DNA of 64,000 nucleotides from Haloquadratum walsbyi J07HQW1 (lineage in GTDB: Archaea; Halobacteriota; Halobacteria; Halobacteriales; Haloferacaceae), in assembly GCA_000415965.1 (NCBI GenBank), contig KE356560.1, positions 2,560,900-2,624,899 on the forward strand, read 5' to 3'. The translations under genes were made by a program, and so were the position numbers. The notes beneath the pieces were generated by a model. That model did no database searches. It saw only the letters and a list, made by a program, of their open reading frames with translations, and was not told where the DNA came from. Positions within the stretch are counted from its first letter, which is position 1; every line of letters begins with the position of its first letter. This document shows, piece after piece, positions 17,905 through 27,373 of this stretch.

Positions 17905-18762
17905 ATGCTTGATGTGAATGATGTTGATGACCGTGTCCAAGCACTCTTTCGAGCAGGTGCTTTCGCAGCCATTCTGACTGCTGGGATCTGGGTGTTCACC
18001 GATCGGTCACTCATCTCAGCCGCAGTTCCGTTTTTTCTTATTGTCGTGTGGCGAGTGAGTGAGGCATTTCTTCAGCCGTATGATATTCCATCAGGTATCG
18101 ACGGGATAGGCATTGGACTACTTCTCACCGTTATCAGCGGGTCATGGCTCATTGTTGGGACACCCCGACCATGGTTTCCTGTGATCGCGCTTGTGTGTGG
18201 GATTTGGTTCACTGCTGACGGCTATAAGACGTATCGTGATGGACCACCCGGTCATTCGACTCACTCATATTTTGAGCACACTGACAGTGGGATTGAAGCG
18301 ATTCAACGAGTACAACGAGCGGGTCGTATCATGCGTGCGGTTCGTGAATGTCCACAAACACCAGCTGAGGTCGCAGCGGATGTTGGGATCTCTGAAAAAG
18401 AGGCGACAGTTGCGCTTGAGAGTCTGACTGAACATGGGATGATAGAACAAGTCGGGGGTCAAAAAAGGGATAATGCAACTGATGAGATTGGGGAAATTAA
18501 CGGCTCAGACTCAACGACTCATATCATAACTGCCGAGACGGAGACACATGCTGATACGAGTGAGCCAGGAGATGCCGAGAGAAATAAATCCCCGAGTTAT
18601 GAGACACAGACGCAGACACAGCTCTCCACAGAGCGTGAATCACAACAACAACAGCATCAACAAGCGTTATACCGCGCGAATGAGGAAACATTTAGTGGAC
18701 AACACAGAGTCATGCAAGGACTACAGTGGATTCCAAGGCGATTATTGCGACCGTTTCGATAA
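17905..18762 (+). CDS. Membrane protein with a cytoplasmic winged-helix domain
   Basis: About 285 residues. Four hydrophobic segments occupy roughly residues 20-110 (FAAILTAGIWVF, AAVPFFLIVVW, IGIGLLLTVISGSWLIV, PVIALVCGIWF). A winged-helix-like segment follows: 'RIMRAVRECPQTPAEVAADV' then 'GISEKEATVALESLTEHGMI'. The C-terminus is a Gln/Glu/Thr-rich low-complexity tail of about 90 residues ending in an Arg-rich patch. The arrangement suggests a membrane-tethered regulator, but no ligand or target is apparent. Start chosen from the TATA box at 17875; ATGs at 17851 and 17869 are in frame but lie at or before it. Confidence 0.65.
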   Translation: MLDVNDVDDRVQALFRAGAFAAILTAGIWVFTDRSLISAAVPFFLIVVWRVSEAFLQPYDIPSGIDGIGIGLLLTVISGSWLIVGTPRPWFPVIALVCGIWFTADGYKTYRDGPPGHSTHSYFEHTDSGIEAIQRVQRAGRIMRAVRECPQTPAEVAADVGISEKEATVALESLTEHGMIEQVGGQKRDNATDEIGEINGSDSTTHIITAETETHADTSEPGDAERNKSPSYETQTQTQLSTERESQQQQHQQALYRANEETFSGQHRVMQGLQWIPRRLLRPFR

Positions 18763-18804
18763 TTTCTCACGACGGTGAGTGAGATCCGAGGCGGTATAGG
18801 TCGA

Positions 18805-19653
18805 TTAGAACGACTCGACGCCGTTATCTGTAATTACTTGATCAATCAGTGAAACGGGCGTTGCGTCATATGCGGGATTTTCAATCATAATATCCTCAAG
18901 TGGCTCAAGTGACACCTCAGATGGAGATCGATATTCATTTTCGAATACAAAGCCACCATCGACAATCTTCGCGGCTGACCCAACAACGGTGACAGGGACA
19001 TCAACCGCGGCTGCTGTTGCAATAATTGGGAACGTCCCAACGCGATTATACAGTGTTTCATCAACGATGCAGTCCATCCCGACAACAACGCGGTCACACT
19101 CTGATAAAAATGAACCTGCAGCACTATCGACGAGGAGATGAGGTTCGACATATGCGAGTTCAGCAAGCCGACGGGCAGCTTTCCGACCAAGATATCGAGG
19201 TCGCGCCTCTGTCACATACACTGTGAGCGATGTTTCTGTGTTCGTTGCACGCTCAATTGCTTCGAGTACCGTCGATGAATAATCATGTGTCAAAATCGTC
19301 GCATTTGTTTCAAGCGTCGGAGCCGCTTTCGCGGCTGCTCGGGATTTCCCCTCAGTCACATCCTCAACAACACGATGAATAACCTCTTCAAGCAGTTCTT
19401 TTGCCTCATCAAGATCATTTTTACGATCAACAACATTGATCTTGATCGTCTGCATCGCGTTGAATAATGACGCATGCGATGGATTTGCTCGTTTGAGTGC
19501 CCCAACGTTGCGCTCAAGATCACGTTCAAAGTTCTCAATTGTTGTATGATCCCGATCAAGAAGATCAGTGAGTGCTTGGGCTGCCTTCACAGCAACAACT
19601 GAGGAACTATGCGTCTGCATCTGTTGAATTTCTTCGATTGTCTCATCTATCAT
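18805..19653 (-). CDS. eIF2B alpha/beta/delta-family protein
   Basis: 282 residues of the family that includes eIF2B regulatory subunits, methylthioribose-1-phosphate isomerase and archaeal ribose-1,5-bisphosphate isomerase. An N-terminal helical domain (residues 1-115) is followed by the Rossmann-like half with 'ATILTHDYSSTVLEAIERAT', 'YVTEARPRYLGRKAARRLAE', 'DRVVVGMDCIVDETLYNRVG' and 'PVTVVGSAAKIVDGGFVFEN'. Isomerases carry a Cys and an Asp at the active site; 'GMDCIV' keeps an Asp but the usual Cys before it is not obvious. Archaea lack a true eIF2B exchange factor, so a sugar-phosphate role is as likely as a translation role. It follows the DUF5822-like gene by 64 bases on the same strand. 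Confidence 0.78.
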   Translation of the reverse strand: MIDETIEEIQQMQTHSSSVVAVKAAQALTDLLDRDHTTIENFERDLERNVGALKRANPSHASLFNAMQTIKINVVDRKNDLDEAKELLEEVIHRVVEDVTEGKSRAAAKAAPTLETNATILTHDYSSTVLEAIERATNTETSLTVYVTEARPRYLGRKAARRLAELAYVEPHLLVDSAAGSFLSECDRVVVGMDCIVDETLYNRVGTFPIIATAAAVDVPVTVVGSAAKIVDGGFVFENEYRSPSEVSLEPLEDIMIENPAYDATPVSLIDQVITDNGVESF

Positions 19654-19717
19654 ATGTCAGCCTCACCGACGGTACCGAAAGTCATTCTGGATTGCCATAC
19701 GTGCTGTCTCCTTCTCC

Positions 19718-20143
19718 TCATGATGTCTCCTCAGCATCAGCAGTCCTTGTCGCGTCTGAACTCTGCTGTGTCGTCTGTGATGCGCCTGTGTCAGTATTTG
19801 CGTGTGAATCTCGGTCTTGATCTTGGTCTGAGCGTGTCTTTGTGTGTGTGCGTGAGGAAGCCAATGGGGGACTAACAGCATCTGTGTCGGTTCCATTAGT
19901 ATCAGTATCGGCATCAGTGTCACTCCAGCGCGCATAGCCGAATACAGAAAGTGCAGTAAGAATCCAAATCACGGCACCGACCCGGATAGCAAATCCAGCA
20001 CGGGCTTCCCATGTCGAAAGTGTCGTCCCAAGAGACAGTAAGGTCACGACTGGCGCACCAATAATGATCGTCAGGACGAACGTTGTCTGCATTACCCATC
20101 CATAGTCGACCCCATCTGGGTCCGTTGTCTCGACCGGTTCCAC
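19718..20143 (-). CDS. Two-helix membrane protein, DUF5822-like
   Basis: About 141 residues. 'EPVETTDPDGVDYGWVMQTT' is followed by two hydrophobic helices (FVLTIIIGAPVVTLLSLGTT and FAIRVGAVIWILTALSVFGYA). The rest is a long Asp/Thr/Ser/Gln-rich tail. It matches the haloarchaeal DUF5822 family as I remember it; role unknown. The open frame reaches 20254, but its first 37 residues run into a MITE copy (20198-20333), so I take the GTG at 20143 where the conserved sequence begins. Confidence 0.62.
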   Translation of the reverse strand: MEPVETTDPDGVDYGWVMQTTFVLTIIIGAPVVTLLSLGTTLSTWEARAGFAIRVGAVIWILTALSVFGYARWSDTDADTDTNGTDTDAVSPPLASSRTHTKTRSDQDQDRDSHANTDTGASQTTQQSSDATRTADAEETS

Positions 20144-20197
20144 AGAACAGTCTTCGTCGCAGTCTTCAAAGTAATACCGATTCGATTGGTGCCAGGA

Positions 20198-20333
20198 TAG
20201 CAGTCGTTGGGACTGTGAGTTTCTCTGCCGGTATTCGAAATTAGAGCGGAACACGCAACCCGGTGTTCCAGAGACACTGAGTCTGCGTGTGGGTTCAAGA
20301 AGGAACGCTGCTCAGAGTGTCACCAACTGATAA
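20198..20333 (+). repeat. MITE-like repeat, copy A
   Basis: First of eleven related copies. Left end reads CAGTCGTTGG-GACTGTGAG and right end CTCAGAGTGT-CACCAACTG, which are inverted repeats of one another. An inner palindrome GGAAC...GTTCC and a patch near CTGAGTCTG/GTGTGGGTTC recur in all copies. It lies 55 bases upstream of the DUF5822-like gene and carries no protein. Confidence 0.8.
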
Positions 20334-20681
20334 GCGATCGGATAATATCGAATCAATCGGTGAATCTTGATGGGTGAGTATCAGACACAATAAATTGAGT
20401 ATCGATGATGCTGATGAACGTCAATACCCGACAGTTCGTATTATCGATTTTATTCACGACCATTATATGTCTATTAGATAATATCATCACGTGGATATCG
20501 TGACCGGGACAAACGAGACTGTCAGAGAGTGATGTGTTGGGTAGGTGTAGCGATGAAATATAAGATTGATTATATTAATGATGCGATGGTGATAATTCGT
20601 GAGCGAACCGGAAACTGTGAACCGCAATACAACCACTGACTGGACGTCATTACTGCCGTCATGCGATTTCTGTGCGACAAA
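20334..20681. other. Upstream region of the CDC48 operon
   Basis: AT-rich and apparently non-coding. A frame from 20599 runs into the Hsp20-like gene but its first 41 residues span the promoter and lack family resemblance. Confidence 0.4.
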
Positions 20682-20690
20682 TTTATATAT
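20682..20690 (+). promoter_or_regulatory. TATA box of the Hsp20-like / cdc48 operon
   Basis: TTTATATAT, centre 20686, giving a start of transcription near 20712 and a leader of about ten bases before ATG 20722. GGAG at 20713-20716 could act as a ribosome binding site. Confidence 0.55.
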
Positions 20691-20721
20691 TACACTCCCT
20701 AACTTGTGGTTAGGAGACAAG

Positions 20722-20970
20722 ATGAAAACACAACAGTTCGCCGGCGAGAGCGGACGATTCAGCCGCCGGTATGAGTATGATGACAGTTGGGTCCTCGCCG
20801 TCGAATTAGGTCCCAGTGTAACCACCGTCGATGTCGACATCGTTGGAACAACAGCAATCATTATTGCGGAGACAAGTGATGGTACGATTGAGACGGAGTT
20901 CGAACTCCCAGAAGGTGAAACGGCAGTCACAGCAACCAACGGAATAATTACAATTACAATCGAACAATGA
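20722..20970 (+). CDS. Small Hsp20-like protein coupled to CDC48
   Basis: 82 residues, starting [20 protein letters not shown], all beta strands by inspection, with the pattern 'VEL...[15 protein letters not shown]' and an 'ELPEG...[13 protein letters not shown]' end like the core of alpha-crystallin/Hsp20 domains (Gly-x-Leu near the end becomes Gly-Ile-Ile). Short for Hsp20 and lacking the flanking arms. The stop overlaps the cdc48 ATG (ATGA), so the two are made together; a cofactor or client adaptor of the CDC48 ATPase is a reasonable guess, unproven. Confidence 0.68.
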   Translation: MKTQQFAGESGRFSRRYEYDDSWVLAVELGPSVTTVDVDIVGTTAIIIAETSDGTIETEFELPEGETAVTATNGIITITIEQ

Positions 20971-23228
20971 AGCTTACTGTCAAACCACTCAAACAGAAGG
21001 ACGCTGGTCGTGGATTAGCTGCAATCGATCGTGATGTTGCCGCTGAACTCGATCTTGAGGGCGGCGATTACATTCGAATCGAAAGCGGAGATGGCACAGC
21101 GATTGCCCGAGTATGGCCCGGTTATCCTGATGACCAAGGCACAGGCGTCATTCGGATTGATGGGCAATTACGTCAACAGGCGAACGTCGGAATTGACGAC
21201 ACCGTTGATGTCGAAAAAGCTGATATCAAACCGGCAAAACACGTCTCAATCGCACTCCCACAGAATCTTCGCATCAGTGGGAACATTGGGGCACATCTCC
21301 GGGATAAGCTCTCGGGACAACCAGTGACACAAGGACAGAACATCCGAGTCCCATTTGGATTCGGGTTCATGTCCTCATCAGCACAGCCTATTCCGATGAA
21401 GATCGCATCGACAGAACCGTCAGGAACGGTGATTGTGACCGATTCAACTGAAGTAACACTCAGTCAGCAACCAGCTGAGGATATTCAGGCTGGTGGAAGT
21501 GAGGGGTCAAACACCCCAGCCGTTACCTACGAGGATATCGGTGGGCTCGAAAGTGAACTCGAGCAGGTCCGAGAGATGATCGAGTTGCCGATGCGTCACC
21601 CCGAGTTGTTCCAGCGGCTCGGAATTGAACCACCGAAGGGAGTGTTACTCCACGGTCCACCAGGAACCGGAAAGACACTCATCGCGAAGGCTGTCGCCAA
21701 TGAGATTGATGCAAGCTTCCATACGATCTCTGGTCCAGAGATCATGTCGAAATATTACGGCGAATCTGAGGAACAACTCCGTGAAATCTTTGAAGAAGCC
21801 GAAGAGGAAGCGCCATCAATTGTCTTTGTTGATGAGATAGACTCAATCGCGCCAAAACGGGGAGAAGCCGGTGGTGACGTCGAACGACGCGTCGTTGCAC
21901 AGTTACTCTCGCTCATGGACGGACTCGATGAGCGCGGTGAGGTTGTTGTTATTGGTGCAACGAATCGTGTTGACGCACTTGATCCAGCACTGCGCCGTGG
22001 CGGTCGATTTGACCGCGAAATCGAGGTTGGTGTTCCAGATCGCGAGGGGCGCAAAGAGATTCTTCAAGTGCACACGCGGAATATGCCACTCTCCGAAAGT
22101 GTTGATCTTGATGCGTATGCGGATAACACGCATGGATTCGTTGGCGCAGATATCGAAAGTCTCGCCAAAGAAGCGGCAATGAACGCACTTCGTCGAATTC
22201 GCCCAGAGCTTGATCTTGAGGCTGACGAGGTCGATGCAGATGTCCTCGAATCGCTGTCAGTGACTGAAACGGACTTCAAAGAGGCAATCCGAGGCATTGA
22301 GCCATCTGCCCTCCGCGAGGTATTCGTTGAAGTCCCTGATGTGACGTGGGGCGATGTTGGTGGTCTGACGGACACAAAAGAGCGATTGCGCGAGACAATC
22401 CAGTGGCCGCTTGATTATCCAGATGTCTTCGAGGAGATGGATATACAATCAGCCAAGGGCGTATTGATGTATGGTCCGCCCGGAACAGGCAAGACAATGC
22501 TTGCAAAGGCTGTTGCAAACGAGTCTGAATCGAATTTCATCTCGGTGAAGGGTCCAGAGTTATTGGACAAATACGTCGGTGAATCAGAGAAAGGTGTTCG
22601 TGACATCTTCAAGAAGGCACGAGAGAACGCCCCAACAGTAGTGTTCTTTGATGAGATTGATTCGATCGCTACCGAGCGAGGAGGAACAACAGGCGATTCA
22701 GGCGTTTCAGAACGGGTTGTCTCACAGCTACTGACCGAACTTGACGGGCTTGAGTCCCTCGAAGATGTGGTTGTAATCGCAACGACAAATCGACCTGATC
22801 TCATCGACGCTGCGTTGCTACGTCCAGGACGGTTAGACCGTCATGTGCATGTCCCTGTTCCAACCGAGACTGCGCGAGAAGCAATCTTTGAGGTGCACAC
22901 CGAAGAGAAACCACTGGCAGACAGTGTGAGTCTCTCACGACTTGCCTCGCGCACTGAGGGATACGTTGGTGCCGATATTGAAGCGGTATGCCGTGAAGCG
23001 TCGATGGCTGCAAGTCGGGAATTCATCAATAGTGTCTCACCTGAAGAGGTGAAAGAATCAGTCGGCAATATTCGAGTGACTATGGGACACTTCGAAGATG
23101 CCCTCGATGAGGTTGGTCCAAGTGTCACGCAGGAAACACGCGAACAGTACGAGCAGATTGAGCAACGCTTCGAGACGAGTAGTGTCGAGCGACAACCAGA
23201 GGCTGGCGTTGGTCGGACCTTCCAATAA
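20967..23228 (+). CDS. CDC48/VAT-type AAA+ ATPase
   Basis: Hexameric unfoldase that extracts and unfolds proteins, delivering them to the proteasome in archaea. 753 residues in the standard order: CDC48 N-domain (1-190; double-psi barrel '[20 protein letters not shown]'), D1 with Walker A '[20 protein letters not shown]' and Walker B '[16 protein letters not shown]', D2 with '[20 protein letters not shown]' and '[16 protein letters not shown]'. Both arginine-finger regions ([40 protein letters not shown]) are intact. No C-terminal hydrophobic-Tyr tail is seen; it ends VGRTFQ. Translationally coupled to the small Hsp20-like gene. Confidence 0.95.
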   Translation: MKLTVKPLKQKDAGRGLAAIDRDVAAELDLEGGDYIRIESGDGTAIARVWPGYPDDQGTGVIRIDGQLRQQANVGIDDTVDVEKADIKPAKHVSIALPQNLRISGNIGAHLRDKLSGQPVTQGQNIRVPFGFGFMSSSAQPIPMKIASTEPSGTVIVTDSTEVTLSQQPAEDIQAGGSEGSNTPAVTYEDIGGLESELEQVREMIELPMRHPELFQRLGIEPPKGVLLHGPPGTGKTLIAKAVANEIDASFHTISGPEIMSKYYGESEEQLREIFEEAEEEAPSIVFVDEIDSIAPKRGEAGGDVERRVVAQLLSLMDGLDERGEVVVIGATNRVDALDPALRRGGRFDREIEVGVPDREGRKEILQVHTRNMPLSESVDLDAYADNTHGFVGADIESLAKEAAMNALRRIRPELDLEADEVDADVLESLSVTETDFKEAIRGIEPSALREVFVEVPDVTWGDVGGLTDTKERLRETIQWPLDYPDVFEEMDIQSAKGVLMYGPPGTGKTMLAKAVANESESNFISVKGPELLDKYVGESEKGVRDIFKKARENAPTVVFFDEIDSIATERGGTTGDSGVSERVVSQLLTELDGLESLEDVVVIATTNRPDLIDAALLRPGRLDRHVHVPVPTETAREAIFEVHTEEKPLADSVSLSRLASRTEGYVGADIEAVCREASMAASREFINSVSPEEVKESVGNIRVTMGHFEDALDEVGPSVTQETREQYEQIEQRFETSSVERQPEAGVGRTFQ

Positions 23229-23449
23229 TAAATCCCGATAATCTCTGGGAATACAGGTTCTGTACTCAGCAGCATCGAAATGATTCTTTCGTCTGATGCT
23301 CTTTGCTTTCGGCAATCGATTGGGAATCACTAAGTCCTTCTCTGAGTGTCGAGACTGCTCGCCTCGCAGTTGCGTGAATACGCTTTTTTGATATGACTCT
23401 CCGATGTCATCATCAGTGTATGATTGATCATCAGGCAGGATTCTGGTAA

Positions 23450-23920
23450 CATCGGGTCAGTAAATAACACCAGTAGCATCAAAATCGGAGATAATCGATT
23501 CGAGTGGGTCGTAGGTGAAACACCCTCATGCGTAAATGCAATCATTCCCATCGGGTCGACAATGTATGTATCTCGAAATACGCCATCGAAGCTGTCAGAA
23601 ACATATTGTTCTTTACATATGAGTCATACACACTGCCAACAGTCCCATCGCCCGAGAGCAATGGAAACGAGAGATTATATTCAGTTGCGAAAGCATTGAG
23701 ATCAGAGATTGGGTCATCACTAATACCAATCACCGCAATTTCAGTTTCGGTGAATACATCGACCGTATCGCAGAATTCACACGTCTCAGTGGTGAATCTT
23801 GGTGTATCAGCGCGGAGAGAAATAGCCGATACCGCACTACTCACGAGAGGATGATAATGAGCCTGTCATTCCATCGTTTGATTGAGGGAAAGTCCGGAGC
23901 AGGTGAGCCAATCGCACGTA
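23450..23920 (-). pseudogene. Decayed thioredoxin-dependent peroxiredoxin (Bcp/AhpC-TSA type)
   Basis: Three pieces in different minus-strand frames line up with one peroxiredoxin. From about 23920 downward: 'GSPAPDFPSIKRW', matching the family N-terminus (G-x-x-APDF). Then 23844-23542: 'RADTPRFTTETCEFCDTVDV', where functional enzymes have the peroxidatic Cys in a TPGCTTEAC context, here changed to Pro-Arg-Phe, and 'IAVIGISDDPISDLNAFATE' with 'YNLSFPLLSGDGTVGSVYDS'. Then in a third frame 'YIVDPMGMIAFTHEGVSP', the C-terminal strand. At least two frame changes, loss of the catalytic Cys and a shortened N-terminal part mean it is dead. A MITE copy lies just upstream. Confidence 0.75.
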
Positions 23921-23932
23921 TGCACAATGCTG

Positions 23933-24065
23933 TTATCAGTTGTTGGAACTGTGAGTATCGTGAGCCGAATGTGAGGCGGAACGCACATACGGGCGTTCCA
24001 GATGGAACTGAGTCTGTGTGTGGTCTCGGAGAGAAACAATGGTTCGATTACTACCGACTGGTATT
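23933..24065 (+). repeat. MITE-like repeat, copy B
   Basis: Ends TTATCAGTTGTTGGAACTGTGAG-type (left) and CTACCGACTGGTAT (right), with the inner GGAACGC...GCGTTCC palindrome well kept. It sits about 13 bases upstream of the first recognisable codon of the dead peroxiredoxin and 30 bases downstream of the GINS gene end. Confidence 0.8.
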
Positions 24066-24095
24066 GCAGTGTTTCAACGACACGATTTCACTTCA

Positions 24096-25619
24096 TCAAT
24101 CAAGCCGTGTTGCAGCATCCCGAGACAAAAGCGGTTCGGCATTCGTCTCTGGAAGCATAATAATATCTTCTGCTGCAAGGTCATACTCACGCTGATCAAC
24201 GCCAAGGATGCGACCAACGTCGGCGGTAATACGAAGAATAACGCGGTCTGGGTCGTCGGAAGGAGTGTCTGGTGTTATCGTTGATTTTGAGTCCGGTTCT
24301 GGGTCTGATTCTACGTTGGTCTCGGTGACTGTTTCCGAACCTTCTCGTGGGGATTTATAACTCTTGTTTGTATCTGTATTTCTCTGTGTATTGAGACTGT
24401 CATCTGAGGTGTGGGTGATGTCCGTGGTTTGTGCAGAAGGCGTGATGGAAGCATCATTGGGGCGAGACTGAGAGTCAGACTCAGGCTCAACCGTAGAGTT
24501 AGAATGAAGATCTGCATCTTCCTGAGCTGTCTGGGGTAATGGATCAAGAGCAGAATCTTGCGTTCGATCTTCATCCTCACCTGGCGGCGTGACGTCTGAA
24601 TCATTTCTGTTCAGGTTTTTCGAATCTGGCTGTGCCGTCGTCTCACCGTTAGTCACCGAATCGGTCTGATTATCATCCACATTATCGATGTCTGTATTCA
24701 CAGCTGATGGATCGATAGCATCGACGATGTCGCCACCATCACCCATTGCAGCCGCAAGCACATCATCCGGGTTTGGGGGGACTGACTCATCAGATGAGTT
24801 TGCGTGTTGTCTCTCAGTGTCAATGTCAGTGTCAGTGTCAGTGTAGTGTGGGTGTGCGGTCTTCGGTTCGGTCTCGGTCTCGGTCTCGGTCTCACTGCCA
24901 GCATTCATCCCAGTTGTCGGATGCGAACCTAGTGTTGATGATGGGTCAGTACTGGTGTTATCTTCGCTATCAGCGTTAATCTCAGAGTGTGTATCCACAT
25001 TTGTCTCATCGCCACTAGCATCAACAACATCATCAGCGTCAGCATGAGTATCGCGAATGCCCGGTTGTGAATCAGTATCTTGGAGTTGAGACTCATTTGG
25101 GGCTGGAGTATTGTGTATATTATCCGATGATTCAGCAGGTATTGATTCCTCTGTGTCGTGCTGAGGTGGATTTTCATCCGCCGGTGAAGACGTTTCTGCG
25201 CCTGTTGAGTCTGAGTCTGAATCTTCTTCCCCCTCGCCACCAAGCACGCTGAGGACGTGTTCACGGTTCGTAATAATCCGAGCAACGAGATCATCAAATA
25301 GCTCGCGCTCTTCACTCGTCAGACCTGCAGTATCGGTTTTCATATCAGCCGCGTCGAAAGAGGCGAGTTTGACTACCTTCCCAATCCGGCGTTCATAAAT
25401 AGCTTGTACAACCTCCTCGGCAGTCTTGATTTCATCAGTCAGCCGTCCGACGGCAGGGTCACCAAATGGATCATCTGTTTTTGATGCAAGACGTCGTCGT
25501 TCAGCTTTCCGTTCAGCGATATATTCAGCAACATCCTCATAGAATGTATCAGATAGATGCTGCAGGCTATCCATCTGTCGCTCTGTCCGTTGGACATCCT
25601 GCAACTCGCTCAAATCCAT
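24096..25619 (-). CDS. GINS complex protein (Gins51-like) with a very long linker
   Basis: GINS tetramers join Cdc45/RecJ-like proteins and MCM in the replicative helicase. The N-terminal alpha-helical A domain (1-125; 'EVVQAIYERRIGKVVKLASF', 'LTSEERELFDDLVARIITNR') and the C-terminal B domain (last 55 residues; 'VILRITADVGRILGVDQREY', 'DLAAEDIIMLPETNAEPLL') are both recognisable. Between them lie about 330 residues of Asp/Ser/Thr/Glu/Gln-rich low complexity, including runs of alternating Thr-Glu and Thr-Asp. Archaeal GINS proteins are usually around 150-250 residues, so two thirds of this one is linker. priS follows upstream on the same strand, the gene pairing known in many archaea, which supports the assignment. 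Confidence 0.85.
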   Translation of the reverse strand: MDLSELQDVQRTERQMDSLQHLSDTFYEDVAEYIAERKAERRRLASKTDDPFGDPAVGRLTDEIKTAEEVVQAIYERRIGKVVKLASFDAADMKTDTAGLTSEERELFDDLVARIITNREHVLSVLGGEGEEDSDSDSTGAETSSPADENPPQHDTEESIPAESSDNIHNTPAPNESQLQDTDSQPGIRDTHADADDVVDASGDETNVDTHSEINADSEDNTSTDPSSTLGSHPTTGMNAGSETETETETEPKTAHPHYTDTDTDIDTERQHANSSDESVPPNPDDVLAAAMGDGGDIVDAIDPSAVNTDIDNVDDNQTDSVTNGETTAQPDSKNLNRNDSDVTPPGEDEDRTQDSALDPLPQTAQEDADLHSNSTVEPESDSQSRPNDASITPSAQTTDITHTSDDSLNTQRNTDTNKSYKSPREGSETVTETNVESDPEPDSKSTITPDTPSDDPDRVILRITADVGRILGVDQREYDLAAEDIIMLPETNAEPLLSRDAATRLD

Positions 25620-26011
25620 CTGTTGTGATTCAAATATTGTCGCTCATAACGCACATTCATCTCTCGTTTCCGCAGATAGGTCGCGGTAATTTCCAATCAA
25701 GGGTAATAATCATTACCCTAAATAGTTTATTTCACGGTCGAAACAGGCGACTCTGTTAGTGATATATTCTTTTTGTGCATTGATGTAACTGTGGATTTGG
25801 GTATCTGATATCGCATAAATCTCAGCTGATAGGCACCCGACTGCAGAGTGAATCGCCTCAAAGTCACATCAAACCCTCTGGGCATTCTCCTTATATTCTG
25901 TATCGGTAGTCGCGATAACAATAATCAGAACCAACTCCTCTTTATTTCTGATGATCAGACTGTGGACCGTGTGCGTTCTCGGTTGAGTGAGTGTAGGTAA
26001 ATCCGCACAGA
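25620..26011. other. Gap between priS and the GINS gene
   Basis: 392 bases without a convincing gene. Contains the palindrome at 25700-25719 and, on the minus strand near 25850-25890, a short sequence (about GTTTGATGTGACTTTGAGGC) that recurs near 37890 and 54740. The region separates two genes that elsewhere often adjoin. Confidence 0.4.
25700..25719. promoter_or_regulatory. Perfect palindrome upstream of the GINS gene
   Basis: AGGGTAAT, spacer AATC, ATTACCCT. Eight-base arms, 80 bases before the GINS start. It could be an operator or a priS terminator. The same half-site occurs at 53474-53488. Confidence 0.4.
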
Positions 26012-27169
26012 TTATGCGCTCACCTTCTCAGCCCGACCGCGAGTCATCAGAAAGATTCCAAGACACTCTTCAACGGTGTTTTTCCCCTCAGCAAGATTGA
26101 ATGTCTCACCATTAAACGTCGTCACTCCAGGGTCGGTGACTCGTATCTGTATGTCTCGACCCCGAAATCGCTCTGGGATAGCGTGCTCAAGTGGATGAAA
26201 TGAGGGGATTTCCTCGCGGTCAAGTGGGGTAACCAGCAGTCCCGAGCCACCGTGAAGGCTTCCAGGGAGTCGAATCAAGCGGTTCGTGTCGGTCGTGACT
26301 GGCTCATCAATCGGTGCGGTCTCTTGTTCAAACGCCGTTTGGGCAAGTGCATCGACAAGAATACGAATCCCCGTGCCGCCAGCTTCGAGATTCCCTGCCT
26401 GGATTGCCTCTGGATTGGTTTTGATTTGGGTAAGAATTGTCTCTGCTCGTCCTGACCCAATCCCCTCAAATGATTGTAATCGTTCAACTGCCGTTGTATC
26501 ATCGACTGATTGGAGAGTCTCGATGAGTTCGAGTAGCCGCTTGTGAATCCGGCGTCCCCACCCACCACGATGTCTCAGAATCCGCTGTGTCGTTCCGCGA
26601 TTTGATCGTGTATCGATAAGTGTCTCAATGTTTAGATCGATTGCGCGAATATAATCAACAATCTCTCGACGAGCAGCGCTATCAAGAGAACGAATCCCTT
26701 CATCACGAACGTGCACGTGATATCCCCGCCCGCCAGAGAAAACGACCTGTGTTTCATCGAAACTAAAATCATCGTCAATAAACGCAAGTAGCGTTTGAAG
26801 ATCCGCCTTGCATGCTGTGAGCATGTCTGCATATGAGGTGGTCTCAGGGTTGATCCCTGGAAGGTGATCAGCATCAAGATCAAATATAAGATCAGCCGAC
26901 TGCCAGCCCTTTTGATCCATTGGTGTTGCACCCGGATCAGTAAATCGTGCCGCAGAGAAATACACGTGCTTTGGTGCAGTCCGATGGAGGAAATCATCAA
27001 GATCGCCTAACTCAAGCAGCGACTGATGACGGATCATTGTCGTGCCTCCGGCACTCCACGGAATATGTCCCCACTCACGGCGATTAGCTGCCGGCGGCGC
27101 ATCCATCTGAGCGCGAGCATAGTAATCGCCGAAACGGCCTTTCAGATACGTCCGAGTACGATCCTCCAT
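26012..27169 (-). CDS. priS: DNA primase, small catalytic subunit
   Basis: Archaeal-eukaryotic primase catalytic subunit that starts Okazaki fragments, normally with PriL. The metal-binding Asp-x-Asp lies in '[18 protein letters not shown]' (about residue 100), and the nucleotide-binding '[18 protein letters not shown]' about 50 residues on. '[20 protein letters not shown]' carries the third conserved catalytic region. 385 residues is normal for haloarchaea. Faces hisD across a 200-base divergent promoter region with an ATTTAATTTAATTTAATTT repeat. Confidence 0.93.
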   Translation of the reverse strand: MEDRTRTYLKGRFGDYYARAQMDAPPAANRREWGHIPWSAGGTTMIRHQSLLELGDLDDFLHRTAPKHVYFSAARFTDPGATPMDQKGWQSADLIFDLDADHLPGINPETTSYADMLTACKADLQTLLAFIDDDFSFDETQVVFSGGRGYHVHVRDEGIRSLDSAARREIVDYIRAIDLNIETLIDTRSNRGTTQRILRHRGGWGRRIHKRLLELIETLQSVDDTTAVERLQSFEGIGSGRAETILTQIKTNPEAIQAGNLEAGGTGIRILVDALAQTAFEQETAPIDEPVTTDTNRLIRLPGSLHGGSGLLVTPLDREEIPSFHPLEHAIPERFRGRDIQIRVTDPGVTTFNGETFNLAEGKNTVEECLGIFLMTRGRAEKVSA

Positions 27170-27373
27170 CGCTCACGATATATCCAAGGCGAGGCTAAAT
27201 TGGTTGCGTCTCAGCCTCGCTGACACTGTCTGATGAGATAATCTCACAGAGAGATAGGTGGCTGCGAAGAAGGATTAATTGCATTTAATTTAATTTAATT
27301 TTACATATAAATCTCGATCCACGTCTGCATCTGTATCCGGAATATCCTTGCCGACAGACATCAAATCGAGAAT

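Noticed and set aside
19718-20254. Longer start of the DUF5822-like protein
   Set aside because: The extra residues come from MITE copy A; conserved sequence starts at GTG 20143.
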